Shown here: one piece after another, positions 33,876 to 43,200 of the stretch
Layout: each line of letters starts with the position of its first letter
How positions within the stretch are numbered: position 1 is the first letter of the stretch
Assembly (NCBI RefSeq): GCF_006974125.1
Contig: NZ_CP037858.1
Coordinates: 3,410,001 to 3,474,000, forward strand
DNA from: Stenotrophomonas maltophilia
Lineage (GTDB): Bacteria; Pseudomonadota; Gammaproteobacteria; Xanthomonadales; Xanthomonadaceae
Length of the DNA: 64,000 bases
Direction: 5' to 3'
Made by a program: the position numbers and the translations under genes
Notes under the pieces: model-generated
The model's database searches: none
What the model saw: the letters and a program-made list of their open reading frames with translations, nothing else
Told to the model about the DNA's origin: nothing

Positions 33876-33900
33876 CCGCACCGGGTGGGGACCGGTGCGG
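33876..33900 (-). terminator. Hairpin just downstream of mfd
   Basis: CCGCACCGG and CCGGTGCGG, perfect 9-base arms with a 7-base loop, beginning 15 bases past the mfd stop on the minus strand. There is no T-tract, so termination may be weak or factor-dependent. Confidence 0.45.
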
Positions 33901-33915
33901 GGTGTTCGGGGGCGA

Positions 33916-36900
33916 TCAACCCGGGGCGAGGGTGGTCAGAAGGGCGCGGGCCGCGTTGAAGCGGTCTTCCGGCAACGGCAGCGGGTGCTTGATGCGCAGC
34001 TTGTCGGGCCCTTCCATGGCGTACAGGTTCGGTTGCTTCTGGATCAGCTGGATCACCGCCATCGGATCGATGTTCGGCTTGGATTCGAACACGATGCGGC
34101 CACCGTTCTCGCCCAGGTCCAGCTTGCGGATGCCCAACGTGTTGGCTTTCAGCTTCAGCTCGGCGATGGCGAACAGGTGCTTGGCCGCGTCCGGCAGCAG
34201 GCCGAAGCGGTCAATCATCTCCACCTGCAGCTCGCGCAGCGCATCGCTGTCGCGCGCGCTGGAAATGCGCTTGTACAGGGTCAGACGGGTGTGCACGTCC
34301 GGCAGGTAGTCTTCCGGAATCAGTGCCGGCACATGCAGCTCGACTTCGGCGCCGCGCACTTCCTCGCCGGCATCCAGGTCGGGCAGCTTGCCCTGCTTGA
34401 TGCTGCGCACCGCGCGTTCCAGCAGTTCGGTGTACAGGCTGAAGCCGACCTCGGCCATCTGCCCGCTCTGGTCCTCGCCGAGCAGTTCACCGGCACCGCG
34501 GATCTCCAGATCGTGCGTGGCCAGGGTGAAGCCGGCGCCCAGTTCGTCCATCGAGGCGATCGCCTCCAGGCGCTTTTCCGCATCCGGAGTGATCGAGCGA
34601 CGGTCGGGGGCCACCAGGTACGCGTAGGCGCGATGGTGCGAACGGCCGACGCGGCCGCGCAGCTGGTGCAGCTGGGCCAGGCCGAAGCGGTCGGCGCGGT
34701 TGATGATGATGGTGTTGGCGTTGGGGATGTCGATGCCCGACTCGATGATCGTGGTCGACAGCAGTACGTTGAAGCGCTGCTTCTGGAAATCCAGCATCAC
34801 CTTTTCCAGCTCGCGCTCGGGCATCTGCCCGTGGGCGACGCCGATGCGTGCCTCGGGCACCAGCTCGGACAGCTCGCGCTGCATGCGGCCGATGCTTTCC
34901 ACGTCGTTGTGCAGGAAGTACAGCTGGCCACCGCGAGCGAGCTCGCGCTGGAAGGCTTCGCGCAGCAGCGCGTTGTCCCACTGGGTGATGAAGGTCTGCA
35001 CCGCCAGCCGGTTCGGCGGCGGCGTGGCGATGATCGACAGGTCGCGCAGGCCGGCCATGGCCATGTTCAAGGTGCGCGGGATCGGCGTGGCGGTCAGCGT
35101 CAGCAGGTGCACGTTGGCGCGCAGCGCCTTCAGGGCTTCCTTCTGGCGCACGCCGAAACGCTGCTCCTCGTCGACGATGACCATGCCGAGGTCCTTGAAC
35201 TTCACGTCCGGCTGCAGCAGGCGGTGGGTGCCGACGATGACGTCGATGGTGCCGGCGGCCACCTTCTCCAGTTCGGCCTTGATTTCCTTGGCAGTCTTGA
35301 AGCGCGACAGCACTTCGACCTTCATCGGATAGTCGGCGAAGCGGTCGCGGAAGTTGCGGTAGTGCTGCTCGGCCAGCAGCGTGGTCGGCACCAGCACGGC
35401 CACCTGCTTGCCGGCGCTGGCCGCGGCAAATGCCGCGCGCACGGCCACTTCGGTCTTGCCGAAGCCGACGTCGCCGCAGACCACACGGTCCATCGGCTGG
35501 CTGCTGGCCAGGTCGCGCAGGGTCGCGTCGATGGCGGCCAGCTGGTCGGGGGTTTCCTCGAACGGGAAGCCGGCCGCGAACGGCTCGTACATTGCGCGGT
35601 CCACCTGCAGCGCCAGGCCGGCACGCGCCTGGCGGCGGGCCTGGATCTCCAGCAGCTCGGCAGCGACGTCGCGTACCTTTTCGGCGGCCTTGCGCTTGGC
35701 CTTGCTCCACTGCTCGCCACCGAGCGAATGCAGTGGCGCGGTTTCCGCCGAAGCGCCGGAGTAGCGGCTGATCAGGTGCAGCTGGGCGACCGGCACATAC
35801 AGGCGGTCGCCCTTGGCGTACTCGATTTCCAGGAACTCGCCGGGCATGCCGCCGACGTCCATCGCGATCAGGCCACGGTAGCGGCCGACGCCATGGTCCT
35901 CGTGCACGATCGGCGCGCCCTCGGTCAGTTCGCCGAGGTCGCGGATGATCGCTTCCGGCTCGCGGCCGGCACGGCGCGTGCGGCGGGTGCTGCCGGCGCG
36001 CTCGGGGAACAGCTGGCGCTCGGTCAGCACCGCGATGCGCGGGTCGTCCAGTGCGAAGCCATCCTCCAGCGGCGCCACCGCGATCGCGAAGCGCGCATCG
36101 TCGGCGAGGAAGCTGGGCAGGTCGGCCACTACCGGTGGCTTCAGCTCGGCGGCCTGCAGCACTTCCAGCAGGGCCTCGCGACGCCCGGGCGAATCGGCGG
36201 CAATCAGTACCCGGCCCGGATAGTGGCCGAGGAAGGATTTCAGCGCGTCGCCAGCGGGGGCCTCGCGTGCGGCCACCGGCAGCGGCGGCAGCGGCTGGTC
36301 ACCCAGCGCATGGGCATCGGCGATGCGCGCGTGGTCAGCCGACCACACCTCGATGCGCGGGGCATCGTTCAGGCGCTCGCGCAGCAGCTCCGGCGACAGG
36401 TACAGCGCCGACGGCGGCAGCAGCGGCCGTTCGACGTCGTGGCGGCGCTGTTCGTAGCGCTCGCCGGTCTGCGCCCAGAACGCCTCGGCGGCTTCGCCGG
36501 CACCGGCACAGACCACCGGCAGGCTGCCGTCGGGCAGGTAGTCGAACAGGGTTGCGGTGCGTTCGAAGAACAGCGGCAGGTAGTACTCGACGCCAGCCGG
36601 GGCCAGCCCGGACTTCAGGTCCTGGTACAGCGCGCTGCGCCGGGTATCCACATCGAAGCGCTCGCGCAGCGTGGCCAGCACGCGAGCGATGCTGGCCTCG
36701 TCCATCGGGACTTCGCGGCCGGGCAGCATGTGCACGGACTCGACCTTGTCCAGCGAACGCTGGCTTTCCGGGTCGAAGGCACGGATCGAGTCGATGTCTT
36801 CGTCCAGCAGCTCCACGCGCAGCGGCTCGTCGGCACCCATCGGGTACACGTCCAGCAGGCCACCGCGCACCGCGAAGTCGCCCGGGTCCATCACCTGCGG

Positions 36901-37380
36901 CACGTTGCGGTAGCCGGCGCTTTCCAGGCGGCGCTTCTCGGCCTCCAGATCCAGGCGCTGGCCGACCTTCAGGTCGAAGCTGCCACCGATCACGTAGCTG
37001 CGCGGGGCCAGCTGCTGCAGCAGGGTCTGCACCGGCACGATCACCAGGCCACGCTTCAGCGCGGGCAGGCGGTGCAGGGCAGCCAGGCGCTGCGAGATGA
37101 TGTCCGGATGCGGGCTGAAGCGGTCGTAGGGCAGGGTTTCCCAGTCCGGGAAGGCGACCACCGGCAGTGACGGGTCGCTGCCCAGCAGGGTCTGCAGGTC
37201 GGCTTCGAGCTGATTGGCGCCGTGGTTGTCACGGGCGATCACCAGCAGCGGGGCATCGTGCGCACGCGCGGCCTGGGCCAGGTACCAGGCCAGGGCGGTC
37301 GGCGAGGCGGGGGCGCGCCACCAGGCGCGGAGCTGGCCGGCGCGCGGCAGCGGCGGGGCGGGGTATGAGGTACGCGACAT
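33916..37380 (-). CDS. mfd: Transcription-repair coupling factor Mfd
   Basis: A DNA translocase of 1154 residues that dislodges stalled RNA polymerase and recruits UvrA to lesions. In order: a UvrB-like N-terminal region (FPDWETLPYDRFSPHPDIIS), the RNA-polymerase interaction domain (about 480-550; DRLYVPVAQLHLISRYSGA), and the RecG-like helicase with Walker A GDVGFGKTEVAVR (about 634-646), the DEEQ box in VDEEQRFGVRQKE and motif VI HQLRGRVGRSHH. The C-terminal domain follows. Length and motifs are those of the housekeeping protein. The gene is monocistronic or ends with the HD-GYP gene. Confidence 0.97.
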   Translation of the reverse strand: MSRTSYPAPPLPRAGQLRAWWRAPASPTALAWYLAQAARAHDAPLLVIARDNHGANQLEADLQTLLGSDPSLPVVAFPDWETLPYDRFSPHPDIISQRLAALHRLPALKRGLVIVPVQTLLQQLAPRSYVIGGSFDLKVGQRLDLEAEKRRLESAGYRNVPQVMDPGDFAVRGGLLDVYPMGADEPLRVELLDEDIDSIRAFDPESQRSLDKVESVHMLPGREVPMDEASIARVLATLRERFDVDTRRSALYQDLKSGLAPAGVEYYLPLFFERTATLFDYLPDGSLPVVCAGAGEAAEAFWAQTGERYEQRRHDVERPLLPPSALYLSPELLRERLNDAPRIEVWSADHARIADAHALGDQPLPPLPVAAREAPAGDALKSFLGHYPGRVLIAADSPGRREALLEVLQAAELKPPVVADLPSFLADDARFAIAVAPLEDGFALDDPRIAVLTERQLFPERAGSTRRTRRAGREPEAIIRDLGELTEGAPIVHEDHGVGRYRGLIAMDVGGMPGEFLEIEYAKGDRLYVPVAQLHLISRYSGASAETAPLHSLGGEQWSKAKRKAAEKVRDVAAELLEIQARRQARAGLALQVDRAMYEPFAAGFPFEETPDQLAAIDATLRDLASSQPMDRVVCGDVGFGKTEVAVRAAFAAASAGKQVAVLVPTTLLAEQHYRNFRDRFADYPMKVEVLSRFKTAKEIKAELEKVAAGTIDVIVGTHRLLQPDVKFKDLGMVIVDEEQRFGVRQKEALKALRANVHLLTLTATPIPRTLNMAMAGLRDLSIIATPPPNRLAVQTFITQWDNALLREAFQRELARGGQLYFLHNDVESIGRMQRELSELVPEARIGVAHGQMPERELEKVMLDFQKQRFNVLLSTTIIESGIDIPNANTIIINRADRFGLAQLHQLRGRVGRSHHRAYAYLVAPDRRSITPDAEKRLEAIASMDELGAGFTLATHDLEIRGAGELLGEDQSGQMAEVGFSLYTELLERAVRSIKQGKLPDLDAGEEVRGAEVELHVPALIPEDYLPDVHTRLTLYKRISSARDSDALRELQVEMIDRFGLLPDAAKHLFAIAELKLKANTLGIRKLDLGENGGRIVFESKPNIDPMAVIQLIQKQPNLYAMEGPDKLRIKHPLPLPEDRFNAARALLTTLAPG

Positions 37381-37471
37381 GGACCCCGGATTTTAGCAGA
37401 AGCCCGATCGAAGCCCGGTGGGTCGTATCGGCCGTTGGCCGGCAGCCTCATGTGCCGTTGGGGTAACGCAA

Positions 37472-37523
37472 TGCCGGCCAGCGGCCGGCACTACCGGAAA
37501 GCGTCGCCGGGCAGGGCCCGGCG
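37472..37523. repeat. SMAG unit and second hairpin upstream of mfd
   Basis: An inverted SMAG unit (37472-37494) ending CTAC, followed by CGCCGGGC paired with GCCCGGCG at 37505-37522. They lie between mfd and the GNAT gene, ending seven bases before the GNAT stop. Confidence 0.75.
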
Positions 37524-37529
37524 CATCCG

Positions 37530-38075
37530 TCAGTTGTCCAGCTCCAGCACCATCCGCACCAGGCCTTCGGCACCGGTCGGGTGCGGCACCGGCTTGAAGC
37601 CCAGCGAGGCGGCCAGCTGCTTCATCGGCTCGTTCTCGGCGGCAACGTCGCCGTACAGGCGGTCCAGGTACTTGCCGCGGCCCCACTTCACCAGCTTGCG
37701 CATCAGCTGCCGGCCCAGGCCCTGGCCAATGAGGAAGCGGCTGATCAGGATCGCGTACTCGGCTTCACGGGTACCGGGGATGATCGAGGCCCGGGCGACC
37801 GCGCCGACCACCGCTTCGCCAGCGGGCAGGGATTCGGCAGCGACCAGGGTGATTTCGGTCTTGGGATTGGGATGGGTCAGGCGCTGGGTGGTTTCCGGCG
37901 AAAGCTCGGTCACCGCCTGCAGGAAACGATCACGGATTTCTTCCGGCCCGAACAGGCTGAACGCCGCTTGCAGCGGTGCGCCATCTTCCGGGCGGATGGG
38001 GCGGATCAGCAGCTCGTGGCCGCTGGGAGCCTTGAAGATCTCATGCCAGGGCGGCATGCGGTTGCGAGTGGCCAT
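37530..38075 (-). CDS. GNAT-family acetyltransferase, Pat-like
   Basis: A protein of 181 residues with a GNAT fold. The acetyl-CoA binding loop is LIGQGLGRQLMRKLV, preceded by AEYAILISR, and the C-terminal part holds DRLYGDVAAENEPMKQLAASLGF. The N-terminal GHELLIRPIRPEDGAPLQAA resembles the acetyltransferase domain of protein lysine acetyltransferases (Pat), but the acyl-CoA-synthetase-like part of full-length Pat is absent. It may acetylate proteins or a small amine. The ATG at 38075 fits the conserved N-terminus. It is a single gene flanked by repeats. Confidence 0.83.
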   Translation of the reverse strand: MATRNRMPPWHEIFKAPSGHELLIRPIRPEDGAPLQAAFSLFGPEEIRDRFLQAVTELSPETTQRLTHPNPKTEITLVAAESLPAGEAVVGAVARASIIPGTREAEYAILISRFLIGQGLGRQLMRKLVKWGRGKYLDRLYGDVAAENEPMKQLAASLGFKPVPHPTGAEGLVRMVLELDN

Positions 38076-38170
38076 ACCGGGTGATTCCTTGGTGGTCCAT
38101 CGATTGTGGCATCACCGGGGCTGCATTCCGTGAACGAAAGGCTCACGGCGGTACAGCCTCGTGAAGGCCG

Positions 38171-39028
38171 TTATTCGGGTGCTTTGAGCCAATCCAGGCG
38201 GGTGCTGGCACCGGGTTCGCCCAGGTGCTGGCGCAGTGCCGGCAGGGCCGGGCCGACCACCCGGTCGAACTGCCACGGCGGGTTGAGCAGCAGCATGCCA
38301 CTACCGTTGAGGCGCAGCGGCGAGTCGTCCGGGCGCACCAGGAACTCGATCGTCATCGCCGATTTCACCGGCAGGGCGGTGGCCTTGCGCAGGAAATGCA
38401 GGATGGTGCGGCGCTGCTTGATCGGGAACCAGACAGCACAGGTGGCCTGTGGCCAGCGCGCCAGGGTTTCGGCCAGGGCGGCCAGAACGGCCTGGTATTC
38501 GGCGTCCTGGGCCTCGTAGGGCGGGTCGATCAGCACCAGGCCACGGCCGATCTTGCTGCCGTTGAACTTCGGCGGCAGCAGCGAGCGCAGCAGCGCATAG
38601 CCATCGCCGGGGCGTACATCGACGCGGCTGTCATGGGCGAACAGGGCCTTCAGCGTGGCCGTTTCGGCTTCCTGCAGCTCACATACCGCCATGCGGTCCT
38701 GCGCACGCATGGCCTGTGCGCTCAGCAGCGGCGAGCCCGGGTAGTTGGTCATCGCGCCCACCGGGTTGTCGGCCTGTACCGCCTTCAGATAGCGCTCGAC
38801 CACCTCCGGCAGCTTGGGCTGGGCCATCAGCCGCATGATCCCGGATTCGGCCTCGAGGGTCTTGCGGCTCTCTTCGCTGGCCAGCAGGTAGCGGCCGGCA
38901 CCGCCGTGGGTGTCGAGCACGAAGAACGGGCTGTCCTTGCGCTTGAAGCTGTCGATCAGGGCCAGCTGCACGATGTGCTTGAGCACATCGGCGTGGTTGC
39001 CGGCATGGAAGGCGTGGCGATAGTTCAT
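38171..39028 (-). CDS. rlmJ: 23S rRNA (adenine-2030-N6)-methyltransferase RlmJ
   Basis: An enzyme of 285 residues that methylates A2030 of 23S rRNA using S-adenosylmethionine. It begins MNYRHAFHAGNHADVLKHIV, the hallmark N-terminus. The cofactor site is FVLDTHGGAGRYLL, and the catalytic motif is VLIDPPYE. Length and all landmarks are normal. It is divergent from creB; only 47 bases separate the starts, so the promoters overlap. Confidence 0.95.
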   Translation of the reverse strand: MNYRHAFHAGNHADVLKHIVQLALIDSFKRKDSPFFVLDTHGGAGRYLLASEESRKTLEAESGIMRLMAQPKLPEVVERYLKAVQADNPVGAMTNYPGSPLLSAQAMRAQDRMAVCELQEAETATLKALFAHDSRVDVRPGDGYALLRSLLPPKFNGSKIGRGLVLIDPPYEAQDAEYQAVLAALAETLARWPQATCAVWFPIKQRRTILHFLRKATALPVKSAMTIEFLVRPDDSPLRLNGSGMLLLNPPWQFDRVVGPALPALRQHLGEPGASTRLDWLKAPE

Positions 39029-39075
39029 GGGCGGCAGTGTACGGGGCGGCGGCCGCAGCGGCTATGCTGCGCGCC

Positions 39076-39789
39076 ATGACAGCTCCCGTTGCCCATGTCC
39101 TGGTAGTCGAGGACGAAGCCGCCATCGCCGAAACCGTGCTCTATGCGCTGCGCAGCGAGGGCTATGCCGCCAGCCACTGCCTGCTGGGCGGCGAGGCCCT
39201 GCAGCGGCTGCAGGCCGGGGATATCGATGTGGTGGTGCTGGACGTGGGCCTGCCCGACCTGGGCGGCTTCGAGGTGTGCCGGCGGCTGCGCGCGCAGCCC
39301 GGACCGGCGGCCCAGCTGCCAGTGATCTTCCTGACCGCCCGCAACGACGAAGTGGATCGCGTGCTCGGCCTGGAGCTGGGCGCTGATGACTACATGACCA
39401 AGCCGTTCTCGCCGCGCGAGCTGGTGGCGCGGGTGCGCGCGCGCCTGCGCCGTGCGGCACCGGTCGTGGCAGCGCCCAGCGCCGACGCGGGCTGGCAGGA
39501 ACATGGCACCTTCGCCATCGACCGCGAAGGCCGGCGCATCCGCTTCCGTGGCCAGGCACTGGACCTGACCCGCTACGAGTACGCGCTGCTGGAGGCGCTG
39601 CTGCAGCGCCCCGGCGCCATTCTCAGCCGTGCCCAGCTGATGGACCGTGGCTGGGACAGCAGCGCCGACAGTGCCGACCGCACCGTTGATACCCATGTAA
39701 AGACGCTGCGCGCCAAGCTGCGCGCGGCCGGTGCCAGCGACGACCCGATCCGCACCCACCGTGGCCTTGGCTATGCGCTGGAGGTCTAG
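39076..39789 (+). CDS. creB: Two-component response regulator CreB
   Basis: A regulator of 237 residues of the OmpR class. The receiver domain has VVEDEAAIAETV, the phospho-acceptor Asp in VVVLDVGLPDLGG (about 57), and the late Lys in DYMTKPFSPREL. The DNA-binding domain has LTRYEYALLEALL and ADRTVDTHVKTLRAKLR. It is the first gene of creBCD, three bases before creC. CreB binds TTCAC-N6-TTCAC tags, one of which precedes creD. In S. maltophilia and Aeromonas this system (Cre/Blr) affects envelope and beta-lactam phenotypes. Confidence 0.93.
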   Translation: MTAPVAHVLVVEDEAAIAETVLYALRSEGYAASHCLLGGEALQRLQAGDIDVVVLDVGLPDLGGFEVCRRLRAQPGPAAQLPVIFLTARNDEVDRVLGLELGADDYMTKPFSPRELVARVRARLRRAAPVVAAPSADAGWQEHGTFAIDREGRRIRFRGQALDLTRYEYALLEALLQRPGAILSRAQLMDRGWDSSADSADRTVDTHVKTLRAKLRAAGASDDPIRTHRGLGYALEV

Positions 39790-39792
39790 CCG

Positions 39793-41254
39793 ATGCGCCT
39801 GGTGCTGAAACTGTTCCTCGGCTTCTTCCTGATCACCGGCATCGCGGCGTTCTTCGTGATGCGCGTGTTCGTCAACGAAGTGAAGCCGGGTGTGCGCCAG
39901 GCAATGGAATCGACCCTGGTCGACGCCGCCAACGTGCTGGCCGAAATGGCCGCCGCCGACGTCAAGGACGGCACCATCCGCAGCGGCAGCTTCACCCGCA
40001 ACCTGGCCAAGGCGCGCCAGCGCGACCTGAAGGCGATGGTCTGGCGTTTCCCGAAGCGTTCGCTGGACTACCGGGTGACCATCACCGACGCCAAGGGCAT
40101 CGTCATCTACGACTCGCTGGGTCGCGACCTGGGGCGCGACAACTCGCGCTGGAATGATGTCTACCGCACCCTGCGCGGTGAGTACGGCGCCCGTTCCAGC
40201 CCTGAAATCGCTGGCGAAGAGGGCGATACGGTGATGCATGTGGCGGCGCCGGTGTACGACCCGGTCGATGGGCGCACCCTGATCGGCGTGCTCAGCCTGG
40301 CGCAGCCCAACCGAAGCATCGATCCGTTCATCGCCGCCAGCCAGCGCGCCATCATCGAGCGCGGCGCCTGGTTGATCGGGTTGTCGGCGCTGGTCGGCGT
40401 GCTGGTGACGATGTGGCTGACCACCGGCCTGGGCCAGCTCAGCCGCTATGCACGCGCAGTCAGCGCCGGCGAACCGGTGCCACCGCCTCGGCGGCGACGC
40501 GACGAGATCGGCGATCTCGGCCAGGCACTGGAAACGATGCGCCGCAAGCTGGAAGGCAAGGCCTACGTCGAGCAGTACGTGCAGTCGCTGACGCATGAGA
40601 TGAAGAGCCCGCTGGCGGCCATCCGCGGTGCCGCCGAGCTGCTGCAGGAGCCGCTGCCCGAAGCCGATCGCGTGCATTTCGCACGCAGCATTGTCGACCA
40701 GCAGGAGCGGCTGACCGAGACCATCGACAAGCTGCTGGCACTGGCTGAAGTGGAACAGCACGGTTGGCTGCAGACCCGTGATCCGATCGCGCTGCCAACC
40801 TTGTTGGCCGATGCGGCCGCGGCCGCGCAGGTGCGCGCGCAGGCGGCGGGCGTGCAGGTCCGCATCGGCAGCGTTCCCGACCTGCAGGTGCAGGGCGACG
40901 GCTATCTGTTGCGGCAGGCGCTGCACAACCTGATCGACAACGCGATTGCGTTCTCCCCGGCCGGCGCGGAGGTCGCGTTGCAGGCCGAGGTGGACGGGCA
41001 GGGCGTGCGCCTGCAGGTGGCCGACCGCGGTGCAGGCATTCCCGACTACGCGCGTGAGCGGGTGTTCGAACGCTTCTATTCGCTGGCCCGCCCCGGCAGC
41101 GGGCGGCGCAGTTCCGGCCTGGGCCTGCCGTTCGTGCAGGAGGTCGCCCGCCTGCATGATGGCCGTGCCAACGTCGACGTGCGGGAGGGGGGGCGGCACG
41201 GTGGCCAGCCTGTGGCTGCCGCTGGGCGCATTGGGCCAACGTCCGCGCCGCTGA
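39793..41254 (+). CDS. creC: Sensor histidine kinase CreC, frameshifted near its C-terminus
   Basis: A kinase with two membrane helices (about 8-26 and 195-215), a periplasmic CreC sensor domain, a HAMP linker, the phospho-acceptor His in SLTHEMKSPLAAIRG (about 264), N box LHNLIDNAIAFS and G boxes DRGAGIPD and SGLGLPFV. A run of seven Gs at 41187-41193 breaks the frame at about residue 465. With six Gs the protein would be 486 residues ending GGGTVASLWLPLGALGQRPR. As given, it loses the last ATPase strand and reads out of frame into creD, stopping at 41451 after 552 residues. The coordinates here follow the repaired frame. Confidence 0.88.
41187..41193. repeat. G7 tract breaking the creC frame
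   Basis: Seven Gs where six would keep the kinase frame (codons GAG GGG GGC GGC ACG). The break falls in the last strand of the kinase ATPase domain. Either a sequencing indel or a slippage-prone site. Confidence 0.75.
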
Positions 41255-41255
41255 C

Positions 41256-41271
41256 TTCACACTCGCTTCAA
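41256..41271 (+). promoter_or_regulatory. cre-tag (CreB binding site) upstream of creD
   Basis: TTCAC-ACTCGC-TTCAA matches the CreB/Blr tag TTCAC-N6-TTCAC with one mismatch and exact spacing. It begins two bases past the repaired creC stop and lies 65-80 bases upstream of the creD ATG. It predicts that creD has its own CreB-activated promoter. Confidence 0.7.
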
Positions 41272-41335
41272 ATTCGCCACAAACCCTGCTCACCACGGCG
41301 GTCCATCCTGCAGCCCTCTCCAACGAGGATGGACC

Positions 41336-42655
41336 ATGAAATCCCTGAAGATGCTGCTGAGGTTCGCCATTGTCGGCGGGCTGATCCTGCTGCTGCTGGT
41401 TCCGCTGACGATGATCCGCGAGGTCATCAACGAACGCAGCGCGTACCGTGACGAGGCCTTCTCGCGGGTGGCCGACAGCCGCGCCGGTGCACAGCAGCTG
41501 GTGGGCCCGGTACGGGTGGTGCCATGGGTGGAACGCAAGCAGGTTGAACTGGTTGACCCGCTGGGCGTCAAGAAGACCGAGGTGCAGGTCACCGAGGGGC
41601 ACTGGCTGCAGATGCCGGCGTCGCTTGAGGTGGGCGGCGAGATGCTGCCGAGCCAGCGCGAAGTCGGCTTGTTCAAGGTGCCGGTGTACAGCTGGAACGG
41701 CCAGCTGAAGGCGACCTTTGCCGCGGACGATTATCCGGTGAAGGCCGGCCGCAGCTATGGCCAGCCGTATGTGGCGGTGGGCATTTCCGATGTGCGCGGC
41801 CTGGTCGGTACGCCGAACCTGCGCGTGGATGGCAAGCAGCTTCGGTTGCTGCCGGGCGTTGGCGCGGCCAGCGAAGTGGGGCGAGGCCTGCATGCACCAG
41901 TGGCCGGTTTCGCTGCGGATCAGGGCGGCATGCTGGCTGCCAGCACCGTTGAACTGGAGTTGCGCCTGGATGGCAGCCGCATGCTGTCGGTGGTGCCGGT
42001 GGGCGATGACACCCACATCGCGCTGCGTTCGAGCTGGCCGCATCCGTCGTTCAGCGGTGCGTTCCTGCCCAACGAGCGCCGCGTCGATGCGCAGGGCTTC
42101 GATGCGCGCTGGGCGGTGTCCTCGCTGGCCTCCGACGCACAGCGCCAGCTGCGAAGTGACGGTGCGGTCGAATCGCAGGCGGTGACGGTGTCGCTGGTCG
42201 ATCCGGTCGATACCTACACCCAGGCCGATCGTGCCTCGAAGTACGGCGTGCTGTTCGTGCTGCTGACTTTCGTGGGCTTCATCCTGTTCGAGCTGATCAG
42301 GTCGCTGCGCATCCACCCGTTGCAGTACCTGATGGTGGGCCTGGCGCTGGCGATCTTCTTCCTGCTGCTGATCAGCCTGTCCGAGCACATCGCGTTCTGG
42401 AAGGCCTACCTGGTTTCGGCCGTGGCCTGTATCGGCCTGCAGGCGGTGTACCTGGCCAATGTGCTGGGCCACTGGAAGCGCGGCCTCGGCTTCGCGGCGC
42501 TGCTGACCGTGCTGTACGGCGCGCTGTATGGCCTGCTGGTGTCGGAGAACAACGCGCTGCTGATGGGTTCGCTGCTGCTGTTCGTGATCCTGGCGCTGGC
42601 GATGTGGGTGACCCGCCGGGTGGATTGGTACGCGCTTGGCGCGGAACTGAAGTAA
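41336..42655 (+). CDS. creD: Inner-membrane protein CreD
   Basis: A membrane protein of 439 residues. One N-terminal membrane helix (about 8-26) is followed by a large periplasmic domain (PVYSWNGQLKATF; SSWPHPSFSGAFLPNERRV) and a cluster of five to six helices at the C-terminus (from VLFVLLTFVGFILFEL). This is the CreD/Cet family. It is the main target of CreBC in several species and affects envelope integrity and colicin or beta-lactam tolerance; the molecular activity is unknown. GAGGATGG lies just upstream of the ATG. A cre-tag precedes it. Confidence 0.94.
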   Translation: MKSLKMLLRFAIVGGLILLLLVPLTMIREVINERSAYRDEAFSRVADSRAGAQQLVGPVRVVPWVERKQVELVDPLGVKKTEVQVTEGHWLQMPASLEVGGEMLPSQREVGLFKVPVYSWNGQLKATFAADDYPVKAGRSYGQPYVAVGISDVRGLVGTPNLRVDGKQLRLLPGVGAASEVGRGLHAPVAGFAADQGGMLAASTVELELRLDGSRMLSVVPVGDDTHIALRSSWPHPSFSGAFLPNERRVDAQGFDARWAVSSLASDAQRQLRSDGAVESQAVTVSLVDPVDTYTQADRASKYGVLFVLLTFVGFILFELIRSLRIHPLQYLMVGLALAIFFLLLISLSEHIAFWKAYLVSAVACIGLQAVYLANVLGHWKRGLGFAALLTVLYGALYGLLVSENNALLMGSLLLFVILALAMWVTRRVDWYALGAELK

Positions 42656-42665
42656 GGAGCACGCC

Positions 42666-43076
42666 ATGGGCTGGCGCCAGGGATTGCGGCAACGGGCACG
42701 GCAGGGCATTCCGGCCCTGCTGGAAGTGGATGCACTGCTGCAGGCACATGGCGTGCTGGCGGCCCTGCCGGGGGCACGGATCGCCCCCGGCCTGGTCCGC
42801 TTCCAGCTGGCGGCGGTGACCTGCGAGGGACTGCAGGGCAAGGGGCTGGGCTGGCTGCAGGGCGCACGGCAGGGACGCGGTGCGCTGGCGGGCAAGGTGC
42901 CTCGCTACCGGCCCTGGAAGGCCGGGGCAGAGGCGCTGGCCGAGATCGGTATCGGTGGCCTGCCCGATGGCTGGCCCGCACACGCCGCGGTGTACGGCTG
43001 CAGCAGCATCGACCGGCGGCACTGGTTGCTGCTGCTGCCCGAGCGGGCGCAGTTGTGGTTGGGGTGGAATGGGTGA
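42666..43076 (+). CDS. Hypothetical protein downstream of creD
   Basis: A protein of 136 residues that I do not recognise. It starts 10 bases after the creD stop, with AAGGAG eight bases before the ATG, so it is very likely co-transcribed with creBCD. It is basic, rich in Leu, Gly and Arg, has no signal peptide or clear membrane helix, and ends in a Trp-rich stretch (RRHWLLLLPERAQLWLGWNG). A role in the CreBC response is an inference from position only. Confidence 0.65.
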   Translation: MGWRQGLRQRARQGIPALLEVDALLQAHGVLAALPGARIAPGLVRFQLAAVTCEGLQGKGLGWLQGARQGRGALAGKVPRYRPWKAGAEALAEIGIGGLPDGWPAHAAVYGCSSIDRRHWLLLLPERAQLWLGWNG

Positions 43077-43087
43077 TTCGGCTTTTC

Positions 43088-43110
43088 ATCCACGCATGGC
43101 GTGGATCTAC
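43088..43110. repeat. SMAG-type palindrome after creD operon
   Basis: ATCCACGCATGGCGTGGAT followed by CTAC. The same unit recurs at 50640-50658 and 55266-55288. Confidence 0.75.
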
Positions 43111-43200
43111 TGTTGTCCATGACCGATGGGACGGTATCGCCGCGCGCCTGCTGGCTAGACTCGATGGGTTGATGATCGAGCCGAAGGGCAGGGGTGCGAT

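Noticed and set aside
33619..37170. Plus-strand open frame of over 1100 codons opposite mfd
   Set aside because: Antisense of a housekeeping gene with all its motifs; the composition is that of a high-GC shadow.
41255..41451. Genuine C-terminal extension of CreC into creD
   Set aside because: The extension has antisense-like composition and overlaps the creD start, while the alternative frame gives the expected kinase ending.
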